From Pontivivens nitratireducens (GTDB taxonomy: Bacteria > Pseudomonadota > Alphaproteobacteria > Rhodobacterales > Rhodobacteraceae): DNA of 64,000 bases. The notes beneath the pieces were generated by a model that was given only the letters and a program-made list of their open reading frames with translations, did no database searches and was not told the DNA's origin. A program made the position numbers and the translations under genes. Below are positions 53,951-61,518 of this stretch, piece by piece. How positions within the stretch are numbered: the stretch's first letter is position 1; each line of letters opens with the position of its first letter. Location of the stretch: NCBI RefSeq assembly GCF_014235845.1, contig NZ_JACJUQ010000004.1, forward strand, positions 62,001 through 126,000, in the 5' to 3' direction.

Positions 53951-54738
53951 GCGAAGCTCCGAATATAGGCGCGGACCAGCTGGATGAAGGCGCCGCGTGC
54001 CTTGGCGGATTCCTCCAGCGTTTCCGCGTGGGAATTGTTGGTGGTGGTCATTCCGGCCCCGAAATTCGTGATGCACGAGATCGCGGCGACCTTCAGCCCG
54101 ATCCGCCGGGCCAGGATGGTTTCGGGCACGGTGGACATGCCGACAGCATCGGCTCCCATTGTGCGGATCATGCGAATCTCGGCCGGGGTTTCAAAGGACG
54201 GACCCGAAAACCACGCATAGACGCCCTGATGCAAGGTGATACCCTCAGCCTGGGCGGCATCGCGCAGGCGGGTCAGCAGGTCGGGCGCATAGGCGTCCAC
54301 CATGCCGACGAACCGTTCGTCGCCGCCATCGCCGATCAGCGGGTTCAGGCCGGAATAGTTGATATGATCGTTCAGCGCCATCAGGCTGCCCGGTGGCATT
54401 TCCTCACGCGTGGACCCGGCGGAGTTCGTCAGCAGAACCGATTGCGCGCCCAGCGCGGCGAGCAGTTCCAGCGCCGGGCGCATCGCCGCCGCGTGACCCT
54501 GCTCATAGTAATGAACCCGGCCCGAGAAGATTGCGCAGCGCACACCTTCCAGATTGCCGACGACCAGCGCCCCGGCATGGCCCGAGACACCCGATTGCGG
54601 CATCCCCTCAATCTGATCGAAGGGGATCGAGGTCGCATCCTCCATTTCCCCGGCCATCTGGCCAAGACCCGAGCCGAGGATCATGCCCAGCGCGATGGGG
54701 GCATCGCCGATGCGTGCGCGAATGTCCTCCAGCATCAT
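53947..54738 (-). CDS. punA: Purine-nucleoside phosphorylase (trimeric class)
   Basis: A 263-aa enzyme that splits (deoxy)inosine or guanosine with phosphate. It belongs to the trimeric PNP/MTAP family: LGMILGSGLGQMAGEM at the N-terminus, SGRVHYYEQG, LLTNSAGSTREEMPPG, WFSGPSFETPAEIRMIR with the substrate-binding Glu, and GMSTVPETILARRIG. Two adjacent ATGs at the start overlap the cdd stop; I took the outer one. The gene could also be named deoD, but sequence class favours punA/xapA. Confidence 0.93.
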   Translation of the reverse strand: MMLEDIRARIGDAPIALGMILGSGLGQMAGEMEDATSIPFDQIEGMPQSGVSGHAGALVVGNLEGVRCAIFSGRVHYYEQGHAAAMRPALELLAALGAQSVLLTNSAGSTREEMPPGSLMALNDHINYSGLNPLIGDGGDERFVGMVDAYAPDLLTRLRDAAQAEGITLHQGVYAWFSGPSFETPAEIRMIRTMGADAVGMSTVPETILARRIGLKVAAISCITNFGAGMTTTNNSHAETLEESAKARGAFIQLVRAYIRSFA

Positions 54739-55121
54739 TTCATGTGCTCCACCGTGAAGGTGCCGGGCAACAGGTCACCGACCTTCATTCGGGCGGTCTC
54801 CCCCTGCAACCCGGCAAGGATGACCTGCGCGTCCGCGCCCGCAAACTCGACCAGTTTCTGACGGCACCCGCCGCAGGGCGTGATGGGAACAGGGCTGTCC
54901 GCGATGACCAGAACCTCGATGATCTGACGTTCGCCCGCCGCGCACATGGCAGCGATGGCACCGGCCTCGGCGCAGGTGCCCTCAGGGTAGGCGACGTTTT
55001 CGACGTTGCATCCGACATAGATGCCGGACGGCGTGCGCAGGGCAGCCCCGACCTTGAAGTCGGAATAGGCGGCGTAGGCGTTTTCACGGGCAGCCCGGGC
55101 CGCCTCGAACAGATCGGACAT
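54735..55121 (-). CDS. cdd: Cytidine deaminase
   Basis: A 128-aa zinc enzyme (homotetrameric type) that deaminates cytidine and deoxycytidine to the uracil nucleosides. Zinc ligands are Cys50 in TCAEAGAI with the catalytic Glu52, and Cys83 and Cys86 in TPCGGCRQ. FKVGAALRTPSGIYVGCNVEN is typical. It starts inside the stop codon of the permease gene (TGATG), linking transport to the first intracellular step. Confidence 0.96.
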   Translation of the reverse strand: MSDLFEAARAARENAYAAYSDFKVGAALRTPSGIYVGCNVENVAYPEGTCAEAGAIAAMCAAGERQIIEVLVIADSPVPITPCGGCRQKLVEFAGADAQVILAGLQGETARMKVGDLLPGTFTVEHMK

Positions 55122-56101
55122 CAGCGTTCCTTCACATAGGGCACGCCGCCCGCCTTGGGCGCGCGCGCCTGCCCGATGAAGCCTGCGAGCAGGATCACGA
55201 CGAGCAGATAGGGCATGGCCTGTACCAACTGCACAGGAATTTCAAAGCCGAGGACCTCCGTCCCTTGCAGGCGGCTTTCGGAGGCATTGAGAAATGCGAA
55301 CAGCAGACATGCGAACATAGCCTGCACCGGACGCCACTTGGCAAAGATCAGGGCGGCAAGGGCGATGAAGCCGCGCCCCGCGCCCATATTATTGATGTAG
55401 CCGGAATTGAGCGCCATGGACAACGTCGCACCGGACAAACCACATAGAACGCCAGCGCATATCACCGCACGGTAGCGCAGACCGGTGACGGAGATACCCG
55501 CCGTATCGACCGCCGCAGGATTTTCGCCGACCGCCCGCAACCGCATGCCAAAGCGGGTGCGGTACAGCACCCACCACGTGAACGGCACAGCGGCAAAGGC
55601 GATGTAGACGAAGATGGATTGATCGAAGGCGATATCCTCCACCGCCTGACCGTAGCGCCCCATCCCCTCCAACATCGGGGTGAACCAGCTGTCCCCTCCG
55701 TTCAGACGCGCGCTGGCCGGCAATTGCGGCGTGCGCCCCCCCATGGAGAAGATCGCGTTGCCCGCCACAGCCGCCAATCCCAGCGCCAGAAAGTTGATCG
55801 CCACGCCCGACACGATCTGATTGCCCCGAAAAGTGATGCAGGCCACCCCGTGGATCAGCGCGAACAGGGTCGAGGCCGCGATGGCCGCAAGAACGGCGAT
55901 GAGCGCGCTGCCGGTCAGGATACCCACCGTCGCCCCGGCGAAGGCCGCGATCAGGATCTTGCCCTCCAGCCCGATGTCGAACACGCCGGAACGCTCCGAA
56001 TACAGCCCCGCCAGACAGGCCAGCAACAGCGGCGTGGCCCCGCGCAAGGTGCCGTCGGTCAGGGCGACGACGGTACTCAGATCGGGAATGAAATCACCCA
56101 T
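55121..56101 (-). CDS. Nucleoside ABC transporter permease (second)
   Basis: A 326-aa inner-membrane permease of the BPD_transp_2 (LivH/M, YufQ/NupC-like) family with about eight to ten helices. GLYSERSGVFDIGLEGKILIAAFAGA is the conserved early loop, and NPAAVDTAGISV is the EAA-like contact region for the ATPase (GENPAAVDTAGI). It pairs with the other permease encoded just upstream, overlapping it by eight bases. Specificity for nucleosides is inferred from the BMP proteins and the linked deo genes. Confidence 0.9.
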   Translation of the reverse strand: MGDFIPDLSTVVALTDGTLRGATPLLLACLAGLYSERSGVFDIGLEGKILIAAFAGATVGILTGSALIAVLAAIAASTLFALIHGVACITFRGNQIVSGVAINFLALGLAAVAGNAIFSMGGRTPQLPASARLNGGDSWFTPMLEGMGRYGQAVEDIAFDQSIFVYIAFAAVPFTWWVLYRTRFGMRLRAVGENPAAVDTAGISVTGLRYRAVICAGVLCGLSGATLSMALNSGYINNMGAGRGFIALAALIFAKWRPVQAMFACLLFAFLNASESRLQGTEVLGFEIPVQLVQAMPYLLVVILLAGFIGQARAPKAGGVPYVKER

Positions 56102-57191
56102 TTTCCTGCTCCCTCATCGAAAAGGCGCGGGCAACCCACGGCCTGAACATGAACTCCATCGCACCCGCAAACAGAATTACCAGACCCTGGATCACCACGA
56201 CCATGTCGCGCGTGATTGAAGGCATCTCGAACGCCAGTTCCGCACCACCCTGATACAGTGTGCCGAACAGCAGCGCCGCGAAGACGATCCACAGCGGATG
56301 TGAGCGGCCCATCAGCGCCACCGCAATCCCGACGAATCCCGCCTGTTGCGGAATATCCAGAAAGATGCGCGTCTGATCCCCCATAACCGGGTTCAGACCC
56401 ATCAGGCCCGCCAGCCCCCCCGAAATCGCCATGGTCAGAACCACGACCCGGGTGGTGGAAATCCCAGCATAGCGCGCGGCCGAGGGGCTGGCACCGTAGA
56501 CCCGTACCTCGTAACCGAACTTCGTCCGCCAGATCAGGATGTAGACGAAGACACATGCGATCAGCGCGATCACGAAGCTGAGGTTGGCAGGGCTGGTGGA
56601 TATTCCGGGCATCACCCCTTCGAGCCATGTCAGCTTCGGCATCCATGCCGATTGTTCAAACGTGCGCGACTGGACGGAGGCGTTGCCGGGCATCTTGAGA
56701 TATTCGTTGATGATGTAATTCATCAGGGAAAAGCTGATGAAATTGAACATGATGGTGGTGATCACGACATGCGCGCCGCGCTTGGCGTACAGAATGCCCG
56801 GAATAGCCCCCCAGATCGCGCCGAAGCTGGCCCCCAGCAGGATCGCCACCGGCAGGATGCCCCACCACGGCAGATATTGATCCAGCATCAGACAGGCGAG
56901 GCCGACACCCAGACCGCCCAGATAGGCCTGCCCCTCGCCCCCGATGTTGAACTGGCTTGCATGGAACGCAACGGCGACCGCCAGACCCGTGAAGATGAAG
57001 TTCGTGGTATAGAACAGCGTGTAGCCGACACCGTTTCCGTATCCGAACGCGCCATAGAGGATGTGCCTCACCGCCTCCAACGGGTTTTCCCCGATGGCCA
57101 GCACCACGATGCCGGCGACCAGAAACGCGGTCAGCAGATTTAGCAGCGGCAACAGCCCGAAATCCACCCAGCCGGGAAGGTCCTTGTTCAT
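56094..57191 (-). CDS. Nucleoside ABC transporter permease (first)
   Basis: A 365-aa permease of the BPD_transp_2 (YufP/NupB-like) family. Helices start near residue 13 (LPLLNLLTAFLVAGIVVLAIG); a characteristic region is FTGLAVAVAFHASQFNIGGEGQAYLGGLG, and YGASPSAARYAGIS is the ATPase contact loop. It forms a heterodimer with the following permease. It lies 70 bases downstream of the ATPase gene; this gap has no feature that I can assign. Confidence 0.9.
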   Translation of the reverse strand: MNKDLPGWVDFGLLPLLNLLTAFLVAGIVVLAIGENPLEAVRHILYGAFGYGNGVGYTLFYTTNFIFTGLAVAVAFHASQFNIGGEGQAYLGGLGVGLACLMLDQYLPWWGILPVAILLGASFGAIWGAIPGILYAKRGAHVVITTIMFNFISFSLMNYIINEYLKMPGNASVQSRTFEQSAWMPKLTWLEGVMPGISTSPANLSFVIALIACVFVYILIWRTKFGYEVRVYGASPSAARYAGISTTRVVVLTMAISGGLAGLMGLNPVMGDQTRIFLDIPQQAGFVGIAVALMGRSHPLWIVFAALLFGTLYQGGAELAFEMPSITRDMVVVIQGLVILFAGAMEFMFRPWVARAFSMREQENG

Positions 57192-57261
57192 GCCGTCCGC
57201 TCCTTATGTGCGCTTTGCGCCTTGCTGGTCGTCACAATATCCCCGCGTAAGGTCCTGCCCG

Positions 57262-58776
57262 TCATGCCGCATCCTCCGCCCGGACGCCGGACATCAGCAA
57301 GCCTATTTCACGCTCGCTGGCCTCGGGTCCGACCTCGCCCATGATCTCCCCCGCGAACATGACGAGGATGCGGTCCGACAGGGCGCGAATTTCGTCCAAT
57401 TCCACGCTGACCAGCAGGATCGCCTTGCCCGCGTCGCGCAGTTCGATCAGGCGGCGGTGGATGGATTCGATGGCGCCGACATCGACGCCGCGGGTCGGTT
57501 GACCGATCAGCAGGACATCGGGGTCCTGCTCGATCTCACGCGCCAGAACGATCTTTTGCTGGTTGCCGCCGGAAAAGTTCGCGGCCTTCAGGCTGGGATC
57601 AGGCGGGCGCACGTCGAACCGTTCCATCTGCGCCTTGGACGCCTCAAGCACCGCCTTGCGATCCAGGAACATGCCGGAGCCGAATTCGGCGTCGCGCTGA
57701 TAGCCCAGAATGGTGTTTTCCCGTGCGGTGAACTTGGTCACGAGACCCATGCGGTGGCGATCCTCTGGCACGTGGCCCAGACCATGACGGGGGCGCCAGC
57801 CTGTCGGCTCACCTGAAATGTCGAACAGCTCTACCTCACCGCTGGCGATGGGACCGATGCCCGCGATCGCCTCGAGCAATTCCGACTGACCGTTGCCCGA
57901 GACCCCGGCGATGCCGACGATCTCTCCCGCGCGCACCTGAAAGCTGGCATCCTTGACCCGGCGCACACCGATATCGTCCACCACCTCCAGATTCCGGACC
58001 TCCAGCTTTACCTTGCCGGGGGTGGCGGCGCCCTTGTCCACCTGCAACAGCACGCGGCGGCCGACCATCAGCTCGGCCAACTCCTCCACGCTGGTATCCG
58101 CGGTGTGACGGGTCGCGACCATCTGCCCCTGACGCATCACGGACACGTCATCGGTGATCGCCATGATTTCGCGCAATTTGTGCGTGATCAGCAGAACCGT
58201 CTTACCCTGTGCGCGCAGCTGGCCGAGGATGCGGAACAGGTGGTCCGCCTCATCCGGTGTCAGCACGCCCGTAGGCTCATCCAGAATCAGGATCTCCGCC
58301 CCGCGGTACAGCGCCTTGAGGATTTCGACACGTTGTTGAAGCCCGACCGGCAGATCGCCGACGATGGCATCGGGATCGACGTTGAGCTCGTATTCCTTCT
58401 CCAGCCGCTGCAATTCCTGACGCGCCTCGGCGCGGCCCTTGTTCAACAGGGCACCGCCCTCCGCGCCCAGCATGACATTTTCCAGAACGGTGAACGGTTC
58501 GACCAGCATGAAGTGCTGATGCACCATGCCGATGCCCAGCCCGATTGCAGCGTCCGAATCCCTGATCGTGACCTGCGTACCATCCACCGCGATTGTGCCC
58601 CGGTCCGCCTGATAGAACCCGTAGAGGATCGACATCAGCGTGGACTTTCCCGCGCCGTTCTCACCGATAATGCCGTGAATGGTGCCCTTTTCGACCGTCA
58701 GATCAATATCGCGGTTGGCATGGACGGAGCCGAAACTCTTGGAAATGCCCTGAAGCTGGATGGCGGGGGCGGTCAT
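57262..58776 (-). CDS. Nucleoside ABC transporter ATPase (two nucleotide-binding domains)
   Basis: A 504-aa protein with two fused ABC domains. The first has Walker A GENGAGKST near residue 40, LPVGLQQRVEILKAL as its signature region and LILDEPTGVL as Walker B. The second has GVSGNGQSELLEAI in place of a canonical Walker A, FSGGNQQKIVLAREI as signature and LLIGQPTRGVDVGAI. This degenerate second site is usual in BMP/sugar-type importers. The ATG chosen overlaps the VOC gene stop by four bases. It powers the two downstream permeases. Confidence 0.93.
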   Translation of the reverse strand: MTAPAIQLQGISKSFGSVHANRDIDLTVEKGTIHGIIGENGAGKSTLMSILYGFYQADRGTIAVDGTQVTIRDSDAAIGLGIGMVHQHFMLVEPFTVLENVMLGAEGGALLNKGRAEARQELQRLEKEYELNVDPDAIVGDLPVGLQQRVEILKALYRGAEILILDEPTGVLTPDEADHLFRILGQLRAQGKTVLLITHKLREIMAITDDVSVMRQGQMVATRHTADTSVEELAELMVGRRVLLQVDKGAATPGKVKLEVRNLEVVDDIGVRRVKDASFQVRAGEIVGIAGVSGNGQSELLEAIAGIGPIASGEVELFDISGEPTGWRPRHGLGHVPEDRHRMGLVTKFTARENTILGYQRDAEFGSGMFLDRKAVLEASKAQMERFDVRPPDPSLKAANFSGGNQQKIVLAREIEQDPDVLLIGQPTRGVDVGAIESIHRRLIELRDAGKAILLVSVELDEIRALSDRILVMFAGEIMGEVGPEASEREIGLLMSGVRAEDAA

Positions 58777-59198
58777 GGGTGAGGCTCCTTCAGCTTGGCG
58801 ACAAGTTCGACGGTATTGCCTTCGGGGTCCGCCGTGAAGACCCCGCGCCAGCCGATCCAGTCGAAATGCTCGATACGGTAGGGTTGGCCGCAACGTTCGA
58901 ACCAGTCAATGGCACGATCTTGATCGGGCGGCGTCAAACCCAGCGCGATGTGGTGCAGGGTCGAGGTCGCGCCGGCAAGCGCCTGATCGCCGCTGAACAG
59001 CGCCAGCACCTGCGTGTGACCCGCCACACCCGCGACCAGACGATAGAAGATCAGATCGGCGTGGCGCTGCGTCAGAACCTCCAGCCCCAGCACATCGCCA
59101 TAGAAGGCGCACATCGCGCCCATGTCACGACATCTGATGGCAATTTCGCCCAATCCACCGATCTGGAAGGGGGGACGTTCAGGTCTGGTTTCGCTCAT
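58773..59198 (-). CDS. VOC superfamily protein
   Basis: A protein of about 141 aa with the glyoxalase/bleomycin-resistance/dioxygenase (VOC) fold: GLGEIAIRCRDMGAMCAFYGDVLGLEVL as the first beta-alpha-beta-beta-beta unit and HHIALGL to GVFTADPEGNTVELV as the second. Candidate metal residues are the His in LHHIAL and the Glu in NTVELV. The reaction is unknown. Starts at 59198, 59216 and a GTG at 59237 are possible, with no decisive ribosome site. It is coupled to the ABC ATPase by ATGA and lies within the nucleoside cluster. Confidence 0.8.
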   Translation of the reverse strand: MSETRPERPPFQIGGLGEIAIRCRDMGAMCAFYGDVLGLEVLTQRHADLIFYRLVAGVAGHTQVLALFSGDQALAGATSTLHHIALGLTPPDQDRAIDWFERCGQPYRIEHFDWIGWRGVFTADPEGNTVELVAKLKEPHP

Positions 59199-59249
59199 CC
59201 ACCATTTTTTGACCATCCGGTCCAGTGTGGCAAGCACTAATCCGCAGGG

Positions 59250-59272
59250 CCGGTCCTGTGCGATCCGACCGG
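59250..59272 (-). terminator. Possible hairpin between the second BMP gene and the VOC gene
   Basis: CCGGTC and GACCGG form a 6-bp stem around an 11-base loop, 19 bases after the second BMP gene in its direction of transcription. No U-run follows, so it would at most lower downstream expression relative to the abundant binding proteins. Confidence 0.4.
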
Positions 59273-59290
59273 TGCCTCAATGGAAATTCT

Positions 59291-60277
59291 CTAGAACGGG
59301 CAGTCGCCGTCAACGTAGGTGTCGTGAACGACGATTTCCCCCGCGGCGATGGACCGTGCTGCCTCATCAGCCGCTGCCTTCATCGCCGGGGATACCAGCG
59401 CGGCGTTGTTGTCATCCATCGCGATGGACAGGCCACCCTCCGCCACGCCCAGCGATACCACACCGGCGCTCCATGTCTTTTCGTCGAATGCCTCCTGAAC
59501 GGCGACGTCTACACGTTTCAGCATCGAGGTCAGCACTTGCCCCGGATGCAGGCCGTTCTGATTGGAATCGGTTCCGATACCCAGAATGCCCGCGTCCGCT
59601 GCCGCTTGCAGCACACCGATCCCGGTTCCGCCAGCGGCCTGCATGATCACGTCCGCACCTTCGGAGATCTGGCCGCGCGTGATTTCGGCACCGCGCACGG
59701 GGTCCGACCAGGCGGCGGGCGACGCGCCGGTCATCGTGGCGATGACCTCGATATCCGCATCCTGCGAGGCCGCCCCCTGACGGTAACCGCATTCGAACCG
59801 GCGGATCAGCGGAATGTCCATGCCCCCGACGAAGCCGATTACACCGCTTTCGCTGGCCATCGCCGCCATGACACCGGTGATATAGCTGCCTTCATGTTCC
59901 CGAAACACGATGGACATGACGTTCGGGGCCTCCACCACCATATCCACAATGGCAAAGCGGGTCTGCGGAAACTCCGCCGCGACCTTGGCCAGCGCGTCGG
60001 CATGCAGGAACCCGATGGCGACCACCGGATCGTAGCCACGCCGGGCGAAGGACCGCAGCGCCTGTTCGGATTGGGCGATACCGTCGATTTCGAATTCGCC
60101 GTAACTCTCACCCGTTTCCATCGCCCACTGTTCCGCCCCGCGCCAGGCACCTTCGTTGAAGGAAGCGTCGAACTTGCCACCGACGGAGTAGACGATGCCC
60201 GGCTCAGCCATCGCAGGGCCGGACATGCCAATCATCAGGCCGAGCATCAAACCGAGGGCAGTACGGGCAGAGAACAT
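59291..60277 (-). CDS. BMP family substrate-binding protein 2
   Basis: A 328-aa periplasmic binding protein with a signal peptide (about residues 1-24, ending SGPAMA) and a BMP/Med-type bilobal fold: IVYSVGGKFDASFNEGAWRGAE, SFARRGYDPVVAIGF, GFVGGMDIPLIRRFECGY, QAAGGTGIGVLQAA and GTDSNQNGLHPG. BMP proteins such as PnrA bind purine and pyrimidine nucleosides. It is a clear paralogue of the next gene upstream. GGAG precedes the ATG, which decides the start over one 12 codons earlier. Confidence 0.93.
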   Translation of the reverse strand: MFSARTALGLMLGLMIGMSGPAMAEPGIVYSVGGKFDASFNEGAWRGAEQWAMETGESYGEFEIDGIAQSEQALRSFARRGYDPVVAIGFLHADALAKVAAEFPQTRFAIVDMVVEAPNVMSIVFREHEGSYITGVMAAMASESGVIGFVGGMDIPLIRRFECGYRQGAASQDADIEVIATMTGASPAAWSDPVRGAEITRGQISEGADVIMQAAGGTGIGVLQAAADAGILGIGTDSNQNGLHPGQVLTSMLKRVDVAVQEAFDEKTWSAGVVSLGVAEGGLSIAMDDNNAALVSPAMKAAADEAARSIAAGEIVVHDTYVDGDCPF

Positions 60278-60313
60278 GGGACGCTCCAATGCGTAACAGT
60301 TGTAGAATGACAA

Positions 60314-60340
60314 GGGGGCAAGTCCGTCGGACCTGCCCCC
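60314..60340 (-). terminator. Strong hairpin between the two BMP genes
   Basis: GGGGGCA and TGCCCCC form a 7-bp outer stem, and GTCCG/CGGAC inside it can extend the hairpin. It lies 24 bases after the first BMP gene. Such hairpins between a binding-protein gene and the rest of an ABC operon often raise the relative level of the first mRNA segment. Confidence 0.6.
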
Positions 60341-60363
60341 AGATTTCAGACGATCCGCAAGGA

Positions 60364-61365
60364 TCAGTAAGGGCAGGAACTGTCCGAGGTGTAGTCGTGC
60401 ACCTCCACTTCGCCATCTATGATCTGCTGACGCGCCAGATTTACCGCTTCGAGGATTTCAGGTGTCATCAACTCTTCGTTGTGCTCGTCCAGGGCAAGGC
60501 CAACGCCCTCCTCAGCCAGACCGTTCACGTCGAAGCCATAAGTGAACTCCCCGTTCATGGAATCCTCGAACGTGTCATAGACAGCATTGTCCACACGCTT
60601 GAGCATCGAGGTCAGGACCGAACCGGGATGCATGCCGTTCTGGTTGGAATCGACGCCGATCCCCAGAAGACCCTCATCCGCCGCCGCCTGAAGAACGCCG
60701 ATGCCGGTGCCGCCAGCCGCATGGTAGACCACATCGACGCCGCGCGCGAACTGCGAACGGGCAAGCTCATCACCTCGGGTCGGGTTGTTCCACGCGGACC
60801 CGTCCGTGCCGGTCATGTTGCCGATGAACTCGATATCCGGGTTCACGGAGCGTGCGCCGCCGAGGAAGCCGCACTCGAACTTGCGGATCAGGGGGATGTC
60901 CATGCCGCCGACGAAGCCGACCGCCTGAGAATCCGAAGCCATGGCCGCCGCGACACCGGCAAGATACGATCCCTCCTGCTCCTTGAAGACGATGGAGCGG
61001 ACGTTGGGCTGTTCGACGACCATGTCGACGATGGCGAAATCGGTGTCGGGAAACTCAGCCGCGACCTTGTCCACGGCCGCACCGTGCGAGAAGCCGATGG
61101 CGATGATCGGGTTATGGCCCTGCTGGGCAAAGCGGCGCAGGGCCTGTTCACGCTGGGCGTCGTTCTGGATCTCGAAATCGCGATACTCGATTCCGGTCTC
61201 CTCCATGAAACGCTCTGCCCCGATATAGGCGGCCTGATTGAACGACTGGTCGAACTTGCCGCCCATGTCATAGACCACGGCAGGCATGATCTCCGTGTGA
61301 CTCTCGGCATATGCGCTGGTCGCGACCAGCGATGCGACGACGGCACCGATCAGGGTCTTTTTCAT
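60364..61365 (-). CDS. BMP family substrate-binding protein 1
   Basis: A 333-aa periplasmic nucleoside-binding protein, first in the cluster. The signal peptide is MKKTLIGAVVASLVATSAYA, then VYDMGGKFDQSFNQAAYIGAE, RFAQQGHNPIIAIGFSHG, GFVGGMDIPLIRKFECGF, HAAGGTGIGVLQAA and GVDSNQNGMHPGSVLTSMLKR. It shares most of these blocks with the second BMP protein, so the two arose by duplication and may differ in nucleoside preference. The upstream region carries a perfect 15-nt palindrome that probably regulates the cluster. Confidence 0.94.
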   Translation of the reverse strand: MKKTLIGAVVASLVATSAYAESHTEIMPAVVYDMGGKFDQSFNQAAYIGAERFMEETGIEYRDFEIQNDAQREQALRRFAQQGHNPIIAIGFSHGAAVDKVAAEFPDTDFAIVDMVVEQPNVRSIVFKEQEGSYLAGVAAAMASDSQAVGFVGGMDIPLIRKFECGFLGGARSVNPDIEFIGNMTGTDGSAWNNPTRGDELARSQFARGVDVVYHAAGGTGIGVLQAAADEGLLGIGVDSNQNGMHPGSVLTSMLKRVDNAVYDTFEDSMNGEFTYGFDVNGLAEEGVGLALDEHNEELMTPEILEAVNLARQQIIDGEVEVHDYTSDSSCPY

Positions 61366-61420
61366 GTGAAACCTCTACTGTTAAATGGCGACGCTTTCCC
61401 CGCATCGCCTGAATTGCGTG

Positions 61421-61435
61421 TTCGGTCAGACCGAA
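61421..61435. promoter_or_regulatory. 15-nt palindrome upstream of the nucleoside cluster
   Basis: TTCGGTC-A-GACCGAA is a perfect inverted repeat with 7-base arms and one central base, 55 bases before the start of the first BMP gene. The form suits a dimeric repressor (GntR, LacI or DeoR type). No regulator gene of that kind is present in the cluster, so the protein that binds would be encoded elsewhere. Confidence 0.55.
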
Positions 61436-61518
61436 ACGTGGCGTAGTGCACCGTATTCGTGACCAGCTTTCAAGGGCAAATGAGGTGCCCCAAGGTCAGC
61501 AAAAAGTGCGCGGCGGCA

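Noticed and set aside
57192-57261. CACAATATCCCCGCG between the ATPase and permease genes as a fourth copy of the dispersed element
   Set aside because: Only the short ATATCCCCGC part agrees; the flanking arms do not match the three true copies.
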